From Ulota crispa (Eukaryota; Streptophyta; Bryopsida; Orthotrichales; Orthotrichaceae), in the NCBI GenBank assembly GCA_963920765.1, contig OY987244.1, positions 9,612,501 to 9,676,500 of the forward strand: a stretch of 64,000 nucleotides of DNA, written 5' to 3'. The translations under genes were made by a program, and so were the position numbers. A model generated the notes under the pieces. That model saw only the letters and a list, made by a program, of their open reading frames with translations. It had not been told where the DNA came from and ran no database searches. The first letter of the stretch is position 1, and each line of letters begins with the position of its first letter. Shown here one piece after another: positions 36,462-47,683 of this stretch.

Positions 36462-38161
36462 ATGCAAAAATGCAAATCAGGAGTTTGTTTGATAGGTCAT
36501 ATCTCATATTAGAAGTCAAAGGAGCATGACTGTTCTAGAAACATATGGCCTAGTCTTCTTTTTTTCTTTTCTTTTTTTTCTTTTGTTCATTATTTTTCTT
36601 TGCTACAATAGACAATTACCCCTATTGCATTTTTCCACTTGTACATGTAAATGGCTTGGAATTATTTTTGGGCTTGAAATGTATAGAAAATATTACAAAA
36701 AAATTGGCAAAAGCAAAGAGATTGTAATAGGGCCCAAAAAGCAATGTTGGAGGAGAGAGATCTAGATCAATAGCTTCATTGGTACAAATCAAATGCCCTC
36801 TAAGGGTCAAACTACAAATCCAAAGGGTGTACGATAGTTGATAACAATATTATTTTATTGAACACATATTTGAAAAAAATAGCCCTATTTACAAGGAACA
36901 TTAATTTTGAGAAAATATTTTGCAAGTACAAATCAATGTTCATGAATCAAACATTTGTTTCATTGTTTTTGCTTAATGCAATTTTCTTAATTATGTCCAA
37001 TTTGATGATTTTGAGTAACATTGTTGAATGGAATTTGGACTTCTAATAAAAAAATTCAGAATTCTCATTGTAAGAGTCAAATTTCAAACCAAACTTTTCC
37101 TAATGGGAGCACTTGAGTTGTAAACTATTACATCTAGACAGAGAATGCAAAAATATAAATTGTTGTTTCTTTGAATTTTTTGTGGTTGGCTTGTTTACCT
37201 TTTCTCATAAGAAGTTACATAAAGTTTGTTAGTTTATGTTCCCCTTTTGAAGCTAGTTCTCAAATCCCCATAAAATTATCAAGATAGCATTGTAAATGTT
37301 GCAAAAGTTTGACTCTCATAAAAATATCAATAAATGTTTGACCAATGTTTGACAACTCTCTAGAATTTCCACTTTTGCAAAAACATTAGAGATATTGTTG
37401 TGACTCTCATAAGTTATCAAATAGAATTGACCTTGACAGTCTTGAACATTGGAGGGAGTTTTGTCATGTGTAATTAGAATTATTGAGTTGAAAAGAGTTA
37501 AAAGAAAATTCTATAATATTTATTAAAGATTCTATGCAAAATACATTGATACTTGGCTCCCATGTTGGGTTTCTGTTAGTGCTACACGTGATTCTTGAAT
37601 CAAAGTCCCATTTTCCTTATTACTAAAGCTTCTAAAGAGGGTTGCTATTGAGACTTTTCTAAATAATCCAAGACTTGGAACTTAAAATACACATATTATG
37701 AAAGTCCCAATTTGCAATTAAGTTTTTCTGAGAATTTGGGATGCAGTGTGAACCACTCTAAGAGCAAAATCACAATCTACTTAAACATTAAATTCCAGGC
37801 TTCCAGCAATTAATTTTATGAATATGACTATCACAGTTTTGAATTTGAATTTGAATTTTTAGCACATTAAACAAGGTTTATGAGGATTGGAACTTTATTA
37901 TGAAAATTGCATTTGGCATTACAAGTACATATTGAACAATGTGGTAAAGCACTTAACAATGTCCCAATTTGCAACAAGAGCGTGCTACATATGCACAAGT
38001 TGCCACTCTCCACACAAGAAGAGCCACTTAATTAGATTATTATACACGCCATTAGCAAAAATGCATAAACACTAATACAATTGAAATTAGTGTTCCAATA
38101 GGAATGCTCTCCTTTGTCTTGCTCTAGTGCCAATGAAATGTGATACTTTGCCACTCCCATA
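36462..38161. other. AT-rich spacer, nothing recognised
   Basis: No gene or clear repeat ends. Confidence 0.4.
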
Positions 38162-38163
38162 TA

Positions 38164-38945
38164 AGGTAGTATGCTGTAAAGGCAACATTTTAAGGTTTGG
38201 GCTGCCTTTTTATGAGCTTTCTGAGATAGGAAGATTTTTTTGTCTAGTTTTCATACAGAGGGAAATAAATGCCAAATACAACACAAATTTTTCAGAATTT
38301 TTGAAGCACTATTGAATTGATGATGAATTTCCAAAGTTTTTTGTAGTAGGCACCTATTTGTGACTTGTAGGTCTTCCAAAATCCGTTCCCTTGCAACTTG
38401 TAGAGAGATGAGGTGAAACCAAGGAGCATGACTGGCTCTTGCAATAATATACAACTTTTCTTATATGACTAAATAGGTCATTTTGAGGACCATTTCATAT
38501 CCATCCTTGAGCTACCTATAGGAATGCTTTATATGAGAGGGTTGCTATTTGAACATAGTATCTTAATTAAGGTAGGTAGCTCAACTATCCCATAGGTAAC
38601 TCAAGAATGGATATGAAGTGGTCCTTGAATGAACCTCTTTGAGTCTAAAAAGAATATGTATATTTTATTGCAGGAGCCAACCATACTCCTTGGTTTCCCC
38701 TCAACTCTTTATAAATTACAAGGGAATGGTTTATGAAAGACTTAGAGCCACAAGTAGGTGCTTACTCCAAAAGACTTTGAAAAATTGTCAACAATTCAAT
38801 AATGCTTCAAGAAATATGAAGAATTGTGTTACATTTGGCATTTATTTCTCTTTGTTTGAAAATTTGACAAAAAATCTTCCTATCTTGGAAAGCCCATGAA
38901 AAGGAAGATTAGCTTTTGAAGTGATGGTTTGAGAGCATACTACCT
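38164..38945. mobile_element. Long-palindrome foldback element, TA target site
   Basis: TA duplication on both sides (38162-38163, 38946-38947). Ends AGGTAGTATGCT and inverse. Almost the whole 782 bp is one imperfect palindrome with arms of about 390 bp: translating either arm outward gives related peptides containing RCLLQKTL, which shows the arms are copies of one sequence. No transposase. Confidence 0.85.
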
Positions 38946-38947
38946 TA

Positions 38948-39390
38948 CTTCACAAATATTTGTAATGTAACCACCTACAACAGGCCTTGAACTATGACCC
39001 CTATATACCTTGTATAACCTTACCATATACAATGGTGCTTGGTTAATGTCAACCTTTGTAACAACAACAATTGGATAAGACCACAACCCCACTTCCTTTT
39101 GCCCAAATCATGTATTATGAGCTTGATTAAGGTCAAGTGCTTGCATATGGTCAATGTTTGCTTTTCATCAATGCTCATTTTGACTCATTAGCTAGAAAGG
39201 CCTTTGATTAGTGTACCAAAAACATGGGTGGCTAAGCACCTCCAAAGTTACAACCGTCAAAACCAAGGTAAGTAATGCTAGTATAGTGTTTGTTTATGAT
39301 CAATGCTTGGATAATGTCAACACTTTTTCTAGCCCAACGTGTTGACCTTATCCAAGCACCACTATTTACCTTGATCCCACATATGCCCTA
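38948..39390. other. AT-rich spacer, nothing recognised
   Basis: No gene. A few short repeats of GCTTGGWTAATGTCAAC type occur, not assigned to a family. Confidence 0.35.
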
Positions 39391-39739
39391 TAAGGTAGAC
39401 ACACCCATACCTGACCATTTAGGGGTTTGGGTACTTCAAGGTCTTAGAAAATTCAAGAAAAAAATTAGTAGGGTTAGCCTTTCAACAAGCTATCATGGAA
39501 CATAGTTTTGTGGAAAAAAGTATTGTAGATTACTTATAATAAAGGACAAAGTTGTAGCTCATAAGGTTCCTATTAGCAACTCTAAACTACCCTTGAAAGT
39601 GCATGGATGTGTTCTTGTAATGGCACTTGAAGGTCCCAATCCCAACCATCTCAAAGTAGCTTAGCATCTGACATGTGGCAAAATTTGCTTGGGCTTGAGG
39701 CATTCATTGCTCCACTTTGGGTTCAACAATGGGTGGAGA

Positions 39740-39855
39740 CAGTGCTCTTTTTTCTGGCGACAGAGTGCTGGTTTAAGCCACTGTACATCCTTTCCTCCAG
39801 AAAAGATCCAATGTTGAGGGGACAATAGAGCACTTTGTCACCAGAAAAAAAACAT
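39740..39855. mobile_element. 116-bp MITE with 10-bp target duplication
   Basis: Inverted ends containing CTTTTTTCTGGCGACAGAGTGCT and its near inverse, flanked by TGGGTGGAGA on both sides (39730-39739 and 39856-39865). The duplication length suggests a Mutator-like element. Absent from the 17.6-kb copy of the host element, which gives an empty-site comparison. Confidence 0.85.
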
Positions 39856-39882
39856 TGGGTGGAGAAGCCCTCAAAAGTAATA

Positions 39883-40207
39883 AGGTAATCTGCTCTTAAA
39901 CCGTCCAAGCATTAAAACCGCCCACCTTCTCAAATGTTCCCTTGCTGTACATGCTTTTTTTGTAAATTTTCAAAATGTACAAGTAGTATAAATTTGAGGA
40001 AGTGGGCGATTTTAGAGACCTATGACCTTTTCACTTCAAAATTTTATACCTAATTCCACAAAGCTCCAAAAAAATATGAAATAACTTGGATTAGAAGTCA
40101 ACTATACTTGTCTTTCAAGAAAAATTTACTGAAAAATAGTTTATGAAGTTTCACCTCCCAAAATTCAGTTTCAGCCCTTAGATGGACGGTTTATGAGCAC
40201 ACTACCT
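39883..40207. mobile_element. AGGTAG-type MITE nested in an older relative
   Basis: TA at both flanks (39881-39882, 40208-40209). Ends AGGTAATCTGCTCTTAAACC and the inverse of AGGTAGTGTGCTCATAAACC. Related at its tips to the 38.2-kb foldback. Non-coding. Confidence 0.85.
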
Positions 40208-40251
40208 TAGGGTGCGGAATTGGGAGGGGTCGGAGAACGGTGTGTCTGCCT

Positions 40252-41373
40252 TACCCGTTGTGTACCCTGACTCCGATATGCCCTCACGAGGCGTTCAAGG
40301 ATCATGGGTACAGCGCAGGACGAGCCAGAGCCAGACTGAAGCCAGGAGCCAGAAGGGCGAGGAACCCGAGGAGGGGGGGGGGGGGGCGCCAGGACAAGCG
40401 CACTGGTTCTGGCGAGGAGCCAGGCGCCAGGCTCCGTTCCCGTGGGGCTGCCTACCGTCCCGCACTCCCGCACTGTCCTGCAGGAAGTCTTCTGAAGTTC
40501 TACCGTACAGAGATCCCACAAAAAGGGACGCACCCCACACCTTCAATCACCGGTGTGAACTGTGAACTGCGAAGGACTGCAGTCAGAAAAGCAAATAAGC
40601 ATCTCCATGGTACATGCGGACTCTGACCAACCGAGACTTTTACTACTAATAATAGCATTACTGGGATCATTCCAGTTCTCGCAATCACACCACTGAAACG
40701 CACGCACTCGTCATAGTCAGTTTGGTTCGGATTGCGTTTGGTGGTGGCCGAAGTTTAAATTCGGATTGTGCGAGAGGGCTGCAAGTTTTTGGTACGTGGT
40801 GTCGCTCGCGAGATTTTCCAATTTCAGGGTTTGTGGGGTCTTTTTTTAGGGTTCTTGGCATTATTGGGGTATGTTGTTGTTGGTAGGTAGTCTATGGCAA
40901 AGGGCACGTGTTTTCGAGATCCTTTCGAGATCCGGTTGATGTAGCTTACTTGGTGTTCAAACTTGGCTGAATTCGGACACACATGGTTTGGTGTAAAATT
41001 TGTCGCTTGCACTGCAAATTGTGCGAAAGTTTTATTTGACCTACTCTGTTGGTGTCATCGATTAGTCTGCGGGGAGAGTTTGAGTAGGTTCTAGAGCTTG
41101 TTCCACAGCAATCTGGATATGGCTCCAGGCTCTGATAGGTTGCTAGGAGTTGATGCGACAGAGGCGGTGCAGGAAGAGAGCTTAAGACCTCCGAGATTAG
41201 AGCGGTTTTGAGAATTGCAAGATGTTGAGATCAGTCGTGTTGTTGTCGTTGCCGTCAGATCTGGACGGATGGATTGAGGCTTCGCCACGGATCAGGAGTT
41301 GTACATTGTTTGCGATCTTAATTTTACCGATTGTTGTGCTGAAGGTTGACGGGTGAAGCTTGAGGCTGGAGCC
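40252..41373. promoter_or_regulatory. Upstream region and leader of the endosulfine gene
   Basis: GC-rich at first, with a run of about a dozen G near 40374. The segment nearest the start codon reads like a plant 5' leader. No core promoter element could be fixed and no gene was recognised in it. Confidence 0.35.
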
Positions 41374-42667
41374 ATGGGTGACCAGGCTGATCCCAAGCAT
41401 GTGCAGGCACCCAGTCCCTCTCTCGCTGAAGAGGTAAGTTGATACTCCCCCCTAATCCATATTGATCCTCCGCTTTGAGCCTTGTAGTACAGCATGTCCC
41501 AGATTGTAGATTTTAAAGCTGTGATAATTTCCTCCCCAAGGAATTTTTTCTCTTCTCCTTGTGTTGTATTCCACTGTTGTGCTGGTGTATGGCGTTATGT
41601 CTATCGGTTGCTGCGGAGGGCCGGTTTAGCATGAAGTGCCATAATTCAGTATTCTGGTTATGCATGTGCAGGAAGCAATTTTGAAGAAGAAGTATGGCGG
41701 TCTCATGCCGAAGAAGCCTTCTCTGATCTCCAAGGTGATTGTTTGTTCATTTGGCCTAAAAGGCTTTCTACGGTTCTAGAGCCACCATGAATTTGTTGCA
41801 TATGTAATGATGCAAGTGTTTCTAAGATTCTGACGTTTTATTGGTTATGTTTTGTTCTAGGATCATGAGCGTGCCTTCTTTGATTCAGCTGATTGGGCCC
41901 TCGGAAAGGTTAGGCTGCCCCATTTTAGCCTGAATTACTGCAATTTCCATGCGTTGTAGTTTGTAAGAACAAGTATTCACCAAAATAGATTTAGTGGAAT
42001 GTACCAGTTTTGAGAGCTTCTTTTTTGCATGGACGTTGAGCACAGTTGCTGGTTAGGGTGCTTACTGTCCTTTGGGAGTAGCAGGGTGGAGCACCTCCGG
42101 GTCAAAAACCGCGCAGTTTGATGGAGACTTTAAGGCCTAAGCTTCAGGTAGCTACTGCTGCTGTTGTGATGTGCTTAGGCAATGTGGGCTGTGATTTTTG
42201 CTTGTCACATCCACAGCGAGACTCCTAGTGGAAGTTTGGGGGTTATTTTTTTGGGAAGTGTTGTGACACGGAGAACTGGAGAATGTGGTGTGGATTGTTT
42301 CTCAGAAGGAGTAGCTCGTGACGGTAGATTTTGATTTGTTGCTGGATTGGGATGATGAAGTTGATTAAGCAACTTATGTAGCTCTTTGTTCTCCTTGATT
42401 TTTGGTACGTCGGGTGTTATCTCTTTCACGGGCACTGTTTGTCAATTTGCTTCAAAGGAGAACAATAAAATGGTATTTTTTCGCTGACGCTGAATCTGGT
42501 CACCAAAAATTCGCCCTGGGATGTGCAGCCTTCGCCCCATCGTTTGGCGCCATCACGACGATCATCTCTTCTTGCAGCCGACAATGAAGGCGAAGGCCAC
42601 GTTGACGGTGAAGGTGTGTAATGGCAAGCCTGTTGTACCTGGCCACATCTGTACAGGCCTGTCCTGA
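41374..42667 (+). CDS. Endosulfine/ARPP-19 family PP2A regulator
   Basis: Small ENSA/ARPP-19 protein; in animals and yeast, phosphorylation by Greatwall/Rim15 turns it into a PP2A-B55 inhibitor. Exons: 41374-41433, 41672-41734, 41861-41908, 42085-42147, 42578-42667. The core spans KKKYGGLMPKKPSLISKDHERAFFDSADWALGK in consecutive exons; FDSADW corresponds to the conserved FDSGDY site with its target serine, here with Trp for Tyr. About 107 aa as modelled. The C-terminus is uncertain: the last exon could instead splice at 42614 (gtgtgt) to the acceptor before 42806, or exon 4 could join an acceptor at 42219 and end after Arg-Asp-Ser. The usual plant ending with a basic RRSAYA-like motif was not found. 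Confidence 0.82.
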
Positions 42668-43968
42668 GCGGAGTTCGTGAGCAATGAATTTAATATGTAT
42701 TCTATTGTTGGTTGTGGCATACAGGGTGAGGATTGCGTGGTTGAGCTGTTGTCATTTTGACTACTTGCCTCTGATATAAAGCCACCTTGTTCTGAAATTT
42801 TCAGGTAACAGAGATCCAGATGAGCCTATGAATGGCACCAACCGCTTGGCAAATCAAAGCTGAGGACGTGCTTGGGCAAGAACGGAGCTTCTGGACAGAA
42901 ATACGATCCATTTTATATGAACTGCAAGTGGAGCGCACGAAAAGGGGGTATGTTGATAGCATAAATTGGAAGAGAACAGTACTTCGCTCTATGCGTGCTT
43001 TTTGATGAAAGTGTACGATAGAGTGGTGAGATGGCCAGTTGAGGATGAATTGCTTTGTATGCCTCTTTCAAAGCCCAACCATGAGTTTTGGTGATGCGTA
43101 ATAATGAATATGGGGAGCGTCATGAAAGGTTCTGAGCCTCACATCTGCTCCTTTGCTTTGAAGCAATTGATATGTATGTGTGAGACTATTTGCGAAATTT
43201 TCTGCATCATGTGTTATTCTGAGCCTCGTGTGAAATTTGAGAGCCGTGTTTCAAATATTTAAGCCAGGTTTGCATCTGTTCATTTCCGTGTAACGCGGTT
43301 AAAATCAACGTCCGTATGTCGTTTTGGAACGTAGCTTAACAGCATACTGCACTCTCTGAAGCTGGGAGCCGTTGAACACTGGCTGCCCATATCTGAACTG
43401 AGTTTATCTGTTATTTAGTTTCTAGACTGCGTTCCATGATCTGGAAATTTGAGCATTAGTATCTTTTGTGTCAATTTGCATGTTACGTTGAGTGCGGTTT
43501 TTGTTGTAAACACATGTTTTCATACTTCACAAGCAATAGATGTCATGGGGCTATACCCACCAGTTTCACACTCTCCGTATCATTAAGGACCTACTTCCCT
43601 CGACTTATTGGTAATTGGCAAGTGATGTAAACATGATTTGCCCACACACATGTATACAATGCCAATGATTTTTGAATGGAAACGGGACACTTGACTAGGT
43701 GAAAAAAAATCCAATCTTCTACAGGATTTTGCTCATTCACTCTACAGAACTTTTTTACATGTCTCAAAATTCAAATTTCTTGTTGAAATGCGCTCAAAGT
43801 TTACACGTAAGTTCAGTCAAAATGCTTAACAGCGTCGCTAACACAATTTCTGCCTGACGAATCGCCTGGGGGCCGAGTCTACACCAAGGGCACTAAAATA
43901 AAATATACTAGTCGAAGTGCGGCATGTAAAACGTGTACAGCGGGATATGCGTACAGAAAGCCCTTAAC
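42668..43968. other. 3' flank between endosulfine and GST genes
   Basis: Holds the convergent 3' ends of both neighbours. No gene or repeat recognised. Confidence 0.35.
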
Positions 43969-46812
43969 TTACTGGTTGTATTTCCCAGTGACCTGATCCA
44001 CCACAACCTTGCCAATAGAAGGTACGACCTCTTTGGCACTGGCCAAGGGGCTGTCAGAAGTGCCGAACACGGTGTTGTAACTGGGCCGCTTCTGCAGCTC
44101 CTGGTAGTACTGCTTCACGTGCGGGCGCGACTCCAGGTACTCACCGTCCTTCTTCAGCAAAGTAATGCGGTACAGCACGGGCGTGAAGATCACGTCGGCC
44201 GCGGAGTACGCAGGCCCCGCCAAGAACTGTTGCTTCCCAAGCTTGGCCTCGGCCTCATCCAGCAGCGCCACCAGTTGTCGGCGATTGTCCTCGCAGAGAG
44301 ACTTATTCTCGGGGTTGTCGATCAAGTTCTTCCGCATGGTGTCGATCTTCTCCTGGTACAGCTTTGCCATGTCCGGGTTCTTCTTCGCGTTCGCCTCCGC
44401 TACTTTGATCTTGTACTCAGTACTGACCTGCACCACGTCACATTCGTAAAACAACTTTTTGTAAAATCATTTCTAGGTTTCAATTCCATACTTCTAGTCC
44501 AGCTAATAAGCTTAGAAATGCAATAGAAGTATGCAACCTAAGAGCATCCGCACCCTGGCAAGCAACCTAGAGCTCTCAAAAGCAGGTGTGCAGGGTGCGC
44601 TAGCTCAAATCAGGTGCAAGCAAGCATTGAGCGTGTATCACAGAGGATACGTGTCAAGCTTTAATTGTGGGCCACTTGTGTCAGTCAATCAACAAGTTTC
44701 GAATGTTTTGAATTTGAGCGTGCTAATGTTTTATCAAACCTTGAACATTTTAGTATGCAAGATATATTTGAGCGAGAGCCCTTGCTAGCATAGGGCGTTG
44801 GTGAGTCTACGATTAGGAGCGCCAAGCAGAGCGGCCACGCGAAGTGCTATTGAGAGCCTGTCTGTTTCGTGTATAAGGATGCGGATGCTCTAAGATAAGG
44901 TTATGAGAGTTTTGGCACTGCAGGCTAACCTTGAGCGCGCCCCCGGCGGGCGTATTGGCGGCAGCGAAAAGGTTGCCGTCCCAGGAGTCCACTTTGTTGA
45001 GCCACTCGTCGACAAAGGCGCGGTCCACGGAGTCTCCTCCCAGCGGCGCCCCCTGCCGGTCGGCCCACCGAATGATCTCCACCGACTGCGTAATCTTCTC
45101 GTTGCCTACCACTAGCGACGGCGCCGACGCTTGCGGGTTGATCTTTAGGTACCAGGGCTCCAGCGATTCGCCATTGAAGAGGTCGATCTTCTTCTCGACA
45201 TACTGCAACCAAAGAGAAGTCGGCGTCAGCACACGCGTTGACAGACCGGTTCCCTAAGTAAGGAATGCGGATTCGAGTACTTGCCATTGTTTTTTGCTTC
45301 CAATTCTTGTAGTTGGGCGAGGAAAACCAATACTCAATGCAACTAGAAAAGTGAATTTTTGGACCGAAGATAGAATAGTAACAAAATTTCAAAAATGAAG
45401 CAACGGCATTGAAGAGAAAATTGTGGTTCAAAAAAATTATGTCACACATGCCACAAATATAGAAGCCACTAGAGAAAACTATGATCCCTGCAAAAACGTT
45501 GGAACGGGAATTGAACCCGTTTGCGCAAGTTGTAGACAGCAAACCAACGATAGCAATCAATCGTCTTTAGGAAATGCAAAAAGATGCTGATTTAAGGCGG
45601 ATGTTTGTGCTCATAAAAAGTCTAATTTGGTACAAAAGGTCAAAGTGAGCTCAGATGTGCGAGGTGGCTCACCGGGATGTTCTTCTCCTCCAACGCCAGT
45701 CTGCCCTTAGCAGGGTTGAATGCAAGCGCATAATTGTAGAAAATCACCGAATTCGATGTTGCGTCCGAATCTGCATGTGACGATTCAAATGAGTTACTGT
45801 TAAGATGATTAGACTTTGTCAAATACAGAAAACCCAATGCCGAATGCTTTCCTCCAATTCAAACGCTGATCGAAAGTCAGGGATGTGAGTCGACCTACCC
45901 GGGGGCCCAGGCTGCGCAAACGCTGAGCCGCCGAAAGCGCCGGCCATGGCAGCCGAACACGTCAGCAACAAGGACGCTGCGCAATTGTTCACAAACGTTC
46001 TCCTCGGCAAACCAAAACTCTCTGCAAGCACAACTCATGTACTCGCACTCGATTAGATACGGTAGCAACACCCATAAGCGCGAAACTAAGGGTTTTTGGA
46101 GTAGGAAAATCAATTGATGAACTTTGAAAAAAATATTGTCAGGCTAGCAAGAGGAAACCAAAATACTAGCATCAGTTTCAAAGTTCCCATTGCAAGTGTG
46201 TAAAAACAACTGAAGTCTTAGTGGCTTTAGTGTGCTCATACGCTCATAATACATAACTTGAGGATTTCTTAAATAATGAGATGGGGCACTCAAGCCAGTC
46301 ACTCTAAACCATCACTTTGTCATCCATAACCATTTCTTTTCGCTGACACACATCTGACTCGTAGGCAAAGCCGATGGGGACACTTGAGGGGTGTCTCTAT
46401 CTTAATCCAAGCGAAACCAAGCCTTCCACTAGCGGCAACCTCAATTCGGATTAGCAGGGTTTCACGAGCACAATGAAAAACAAGAACGGAATCCAGTCCA
46501 AATCAGGGCAGGCAGGCAGGCAACAAGAGAATCTCAACGAAAGCGCACTCCGAGTCCGGGATTCCGATGCGTACCAGATTGCTGTCCAGCAAAGGAGCCA
46601 CTCAAATCGATATCACTGGACACACGAACAACGCCGACGCGCTTCGCCGATGTCGACCGAAGCGCACCTCCAGCAATACCCAATGGCAACGCGGGCAAGG
46701 ATACCAATCCCCCAGAACGACGCCCCGCCGACGCAGAAGCAATGCATACGGACGAGAGAATGGCGTTAGTAGCGAGAGTCCGAGTTCCCATCATCGTGGA
46801 TGCTGGCTCCAT
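43969..46812 (-). CDS. TCHQD-class GST with chloroplast and thylakoid-lumen signals
   Basis: GST-fold protein of 396 aa. Minus-strand exons: 46575-46812, 45899-46021, 45673-45770, 44930-45202, 43969-44427, all in phase. Residues 1-80 look like a chloroplast transit peptide (Ser/Thr/Ala/Arg rich). Residues 84-117 follow with LPRRTF, a hydrophobic Ala/Leu stretch and AFA|QP, the pattern of a twin-arginine lumenal signal. The GST-N fold starts near 129 (VIFYNYALAFNPAKGRLALEEK), with QSVEIIRWADRQ ending it. The helical domain contains LLDEAEAKL, AADVIFTPVL and KRPSYNTVFG, lined up with plant TCHQD GSTs. The start may be ATG 46810-46812 or the Met-Met pair at 46794/46791, since an (AT)n tract abuts the first. 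Intron 4 holds a Tourist-like MITE. Catalytic residue not assigned. Confidence 0.85.
44542..44890. mobile_element. Tourist-like (PIF/Harbinger) MITE in GST intron
   Basis: TAA flanks on both sides (44539-44541, 44891-44893) and ends GAGCATCCGCACC and the inverse GCGGATGCTC. A TWA triplet duplication is typical of PIF/Harbinger. Non-coding, within intron 4 of the TCHQD GST gene. Confidence 0.8.
45497..45549 (-). other. Compact three-way-junction tRNA-like sequence
   Basis: On the minus strand CGTTGG pairs with CCAACG at the far end, TTTGC pairs with GCAAA, and CGGG pairs with CCCG around the loop TTCAATT, which fits the T-loop consensus TTCRANN. At 53 nt it is too short for a complete cloverleaf. 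It lies in intron 3 of the TCHQD GST gene on the same strand. It may be a decayed tRNA-derived repeat, a structured intronic RNA, or chance. Confidence 0.35.
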
Positions 46813-46826
46813 ATATATATATATAT
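46811..46826. repeat. (AT)n tract at the GST start codon
   Basis: Eight AT units directly upstream of, and overlapping, the first ATG on the minus strand. It may serve as the TATA element, in which case translation would start at the downstream Met-Met pair. Confidence 0.7.
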
Positions 46827-47308
46827 ACCGATCGATTTCCAAAGCTCTATCCCAGGAGGAACAAGCCAAGCGCTCGCAATCTATGCCCAAAGTGGGTAAT
46901 TTTGTGTGAAACGTACTTGTCGGAGCTACTGGTGCGACGCGAGCACTCGTCAATGCATTAAAGTTAGAGTGTTATCCTGTGGGGGATGTGAGTGGTGGGA
47001 AAAGTAGCGAGAGTGAGGTTGGACTGCACCCCGTGGAACTCATGAAGACGGACCTCTGTATAGTTCGGAGCGCGGGCAGACGGAGCGAGGCGTTGAGTGG
47101 GAGGGTGAGGGGATGGGCGACGGAGTACACTTGGGCGCCGCGGCGTTGTCCACGTGGCCGTCATGTGGGTTGCCGCGGCTGCTGCTTTGGCTTTCGCTGT
47201 GGAGACCAGCCTTTGTATTTTGTTGGCCGCGCAACAGGGACCCAACCATGCAAGCAGGTAAGGAAAATCTGGATAGAAATAGATATAATCATCTAGTACA
47301 TGTGCATG
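46827..47308. other. Upstream region of the GST gene, no gene seen
   Basis: Moderate-to-high GC with overlapping short frames on both strands and no recognisable protein. Probably a promoter. Confidence 0.35.
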
Positions 47309-47683
47309 TTAACCCTTAAAAGATTGGGCCTGAACCTGTGGGCAACCTGGGGCGCAGATCGAGGAGAGTGCACTGTTCATGTGTAGTGCACAACCTGTGG
47401 CATGTGTCCAAGAGAGATAATATTCTCCTTAAAAGAAGGAAAAGTTAATAGTGTATCCTGCCCTCACAAAAAGGGCAGTTAAGACCTTGTACATCTTTTT
47501 ACAAATTGGTGTTTTAAAAAATATGGATGCATTAAAAGCAGCTATTTTTGGCATTCAATGATGTGGCACATCTCTTTGACCACTTTCAAGAAAAAAAAAT
47601 TGCAAAAAAATCTGTTTCTACCCTCAGGGTGTGTTTTTGGCATTGAAAGAACAATTTTTGTCCTCTTGACGGTTAAGGGTTAA
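47309..47683. mobile_element. TTAA/CCC MITE, 375 bp
   Basis: TTAA then CCCTTAAAAGATTGGG at left; GACGGTTAAGGG then TTAA at right. The ends match less well than in the 0.9-kb family. The right TTAA is shared with the start of the next element. Confidence 0.65.

Larger units (their letters stand above)
39393..40251. mobile_element. AGGTAG MITE interrupted by two younger MITEs
   Basis: Second copy of the 17.6-kb family. Left end AGGTAGACACACCC after TA; right end GGTGTGTCTGCCT before TA. Sequence matching the 17.6-kb copy runs to about 39882, is broken by insertions at 39740-39855 and 39883-40207, and resumes at 40210 with GGTGCGGAATTGGGAGG, matching GGTGGGAAATTGGGAAG of the other copy. Confidence 0.85.

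Noticed and set aside
45481-45560. A complete tRNA gene in the GST intron
   Set aside because: Only 22 nt separate the acceptor-like strand from the T-arm-like hairpin, too few for D and anticodon arms. Kept only as a tRNA-like structure.
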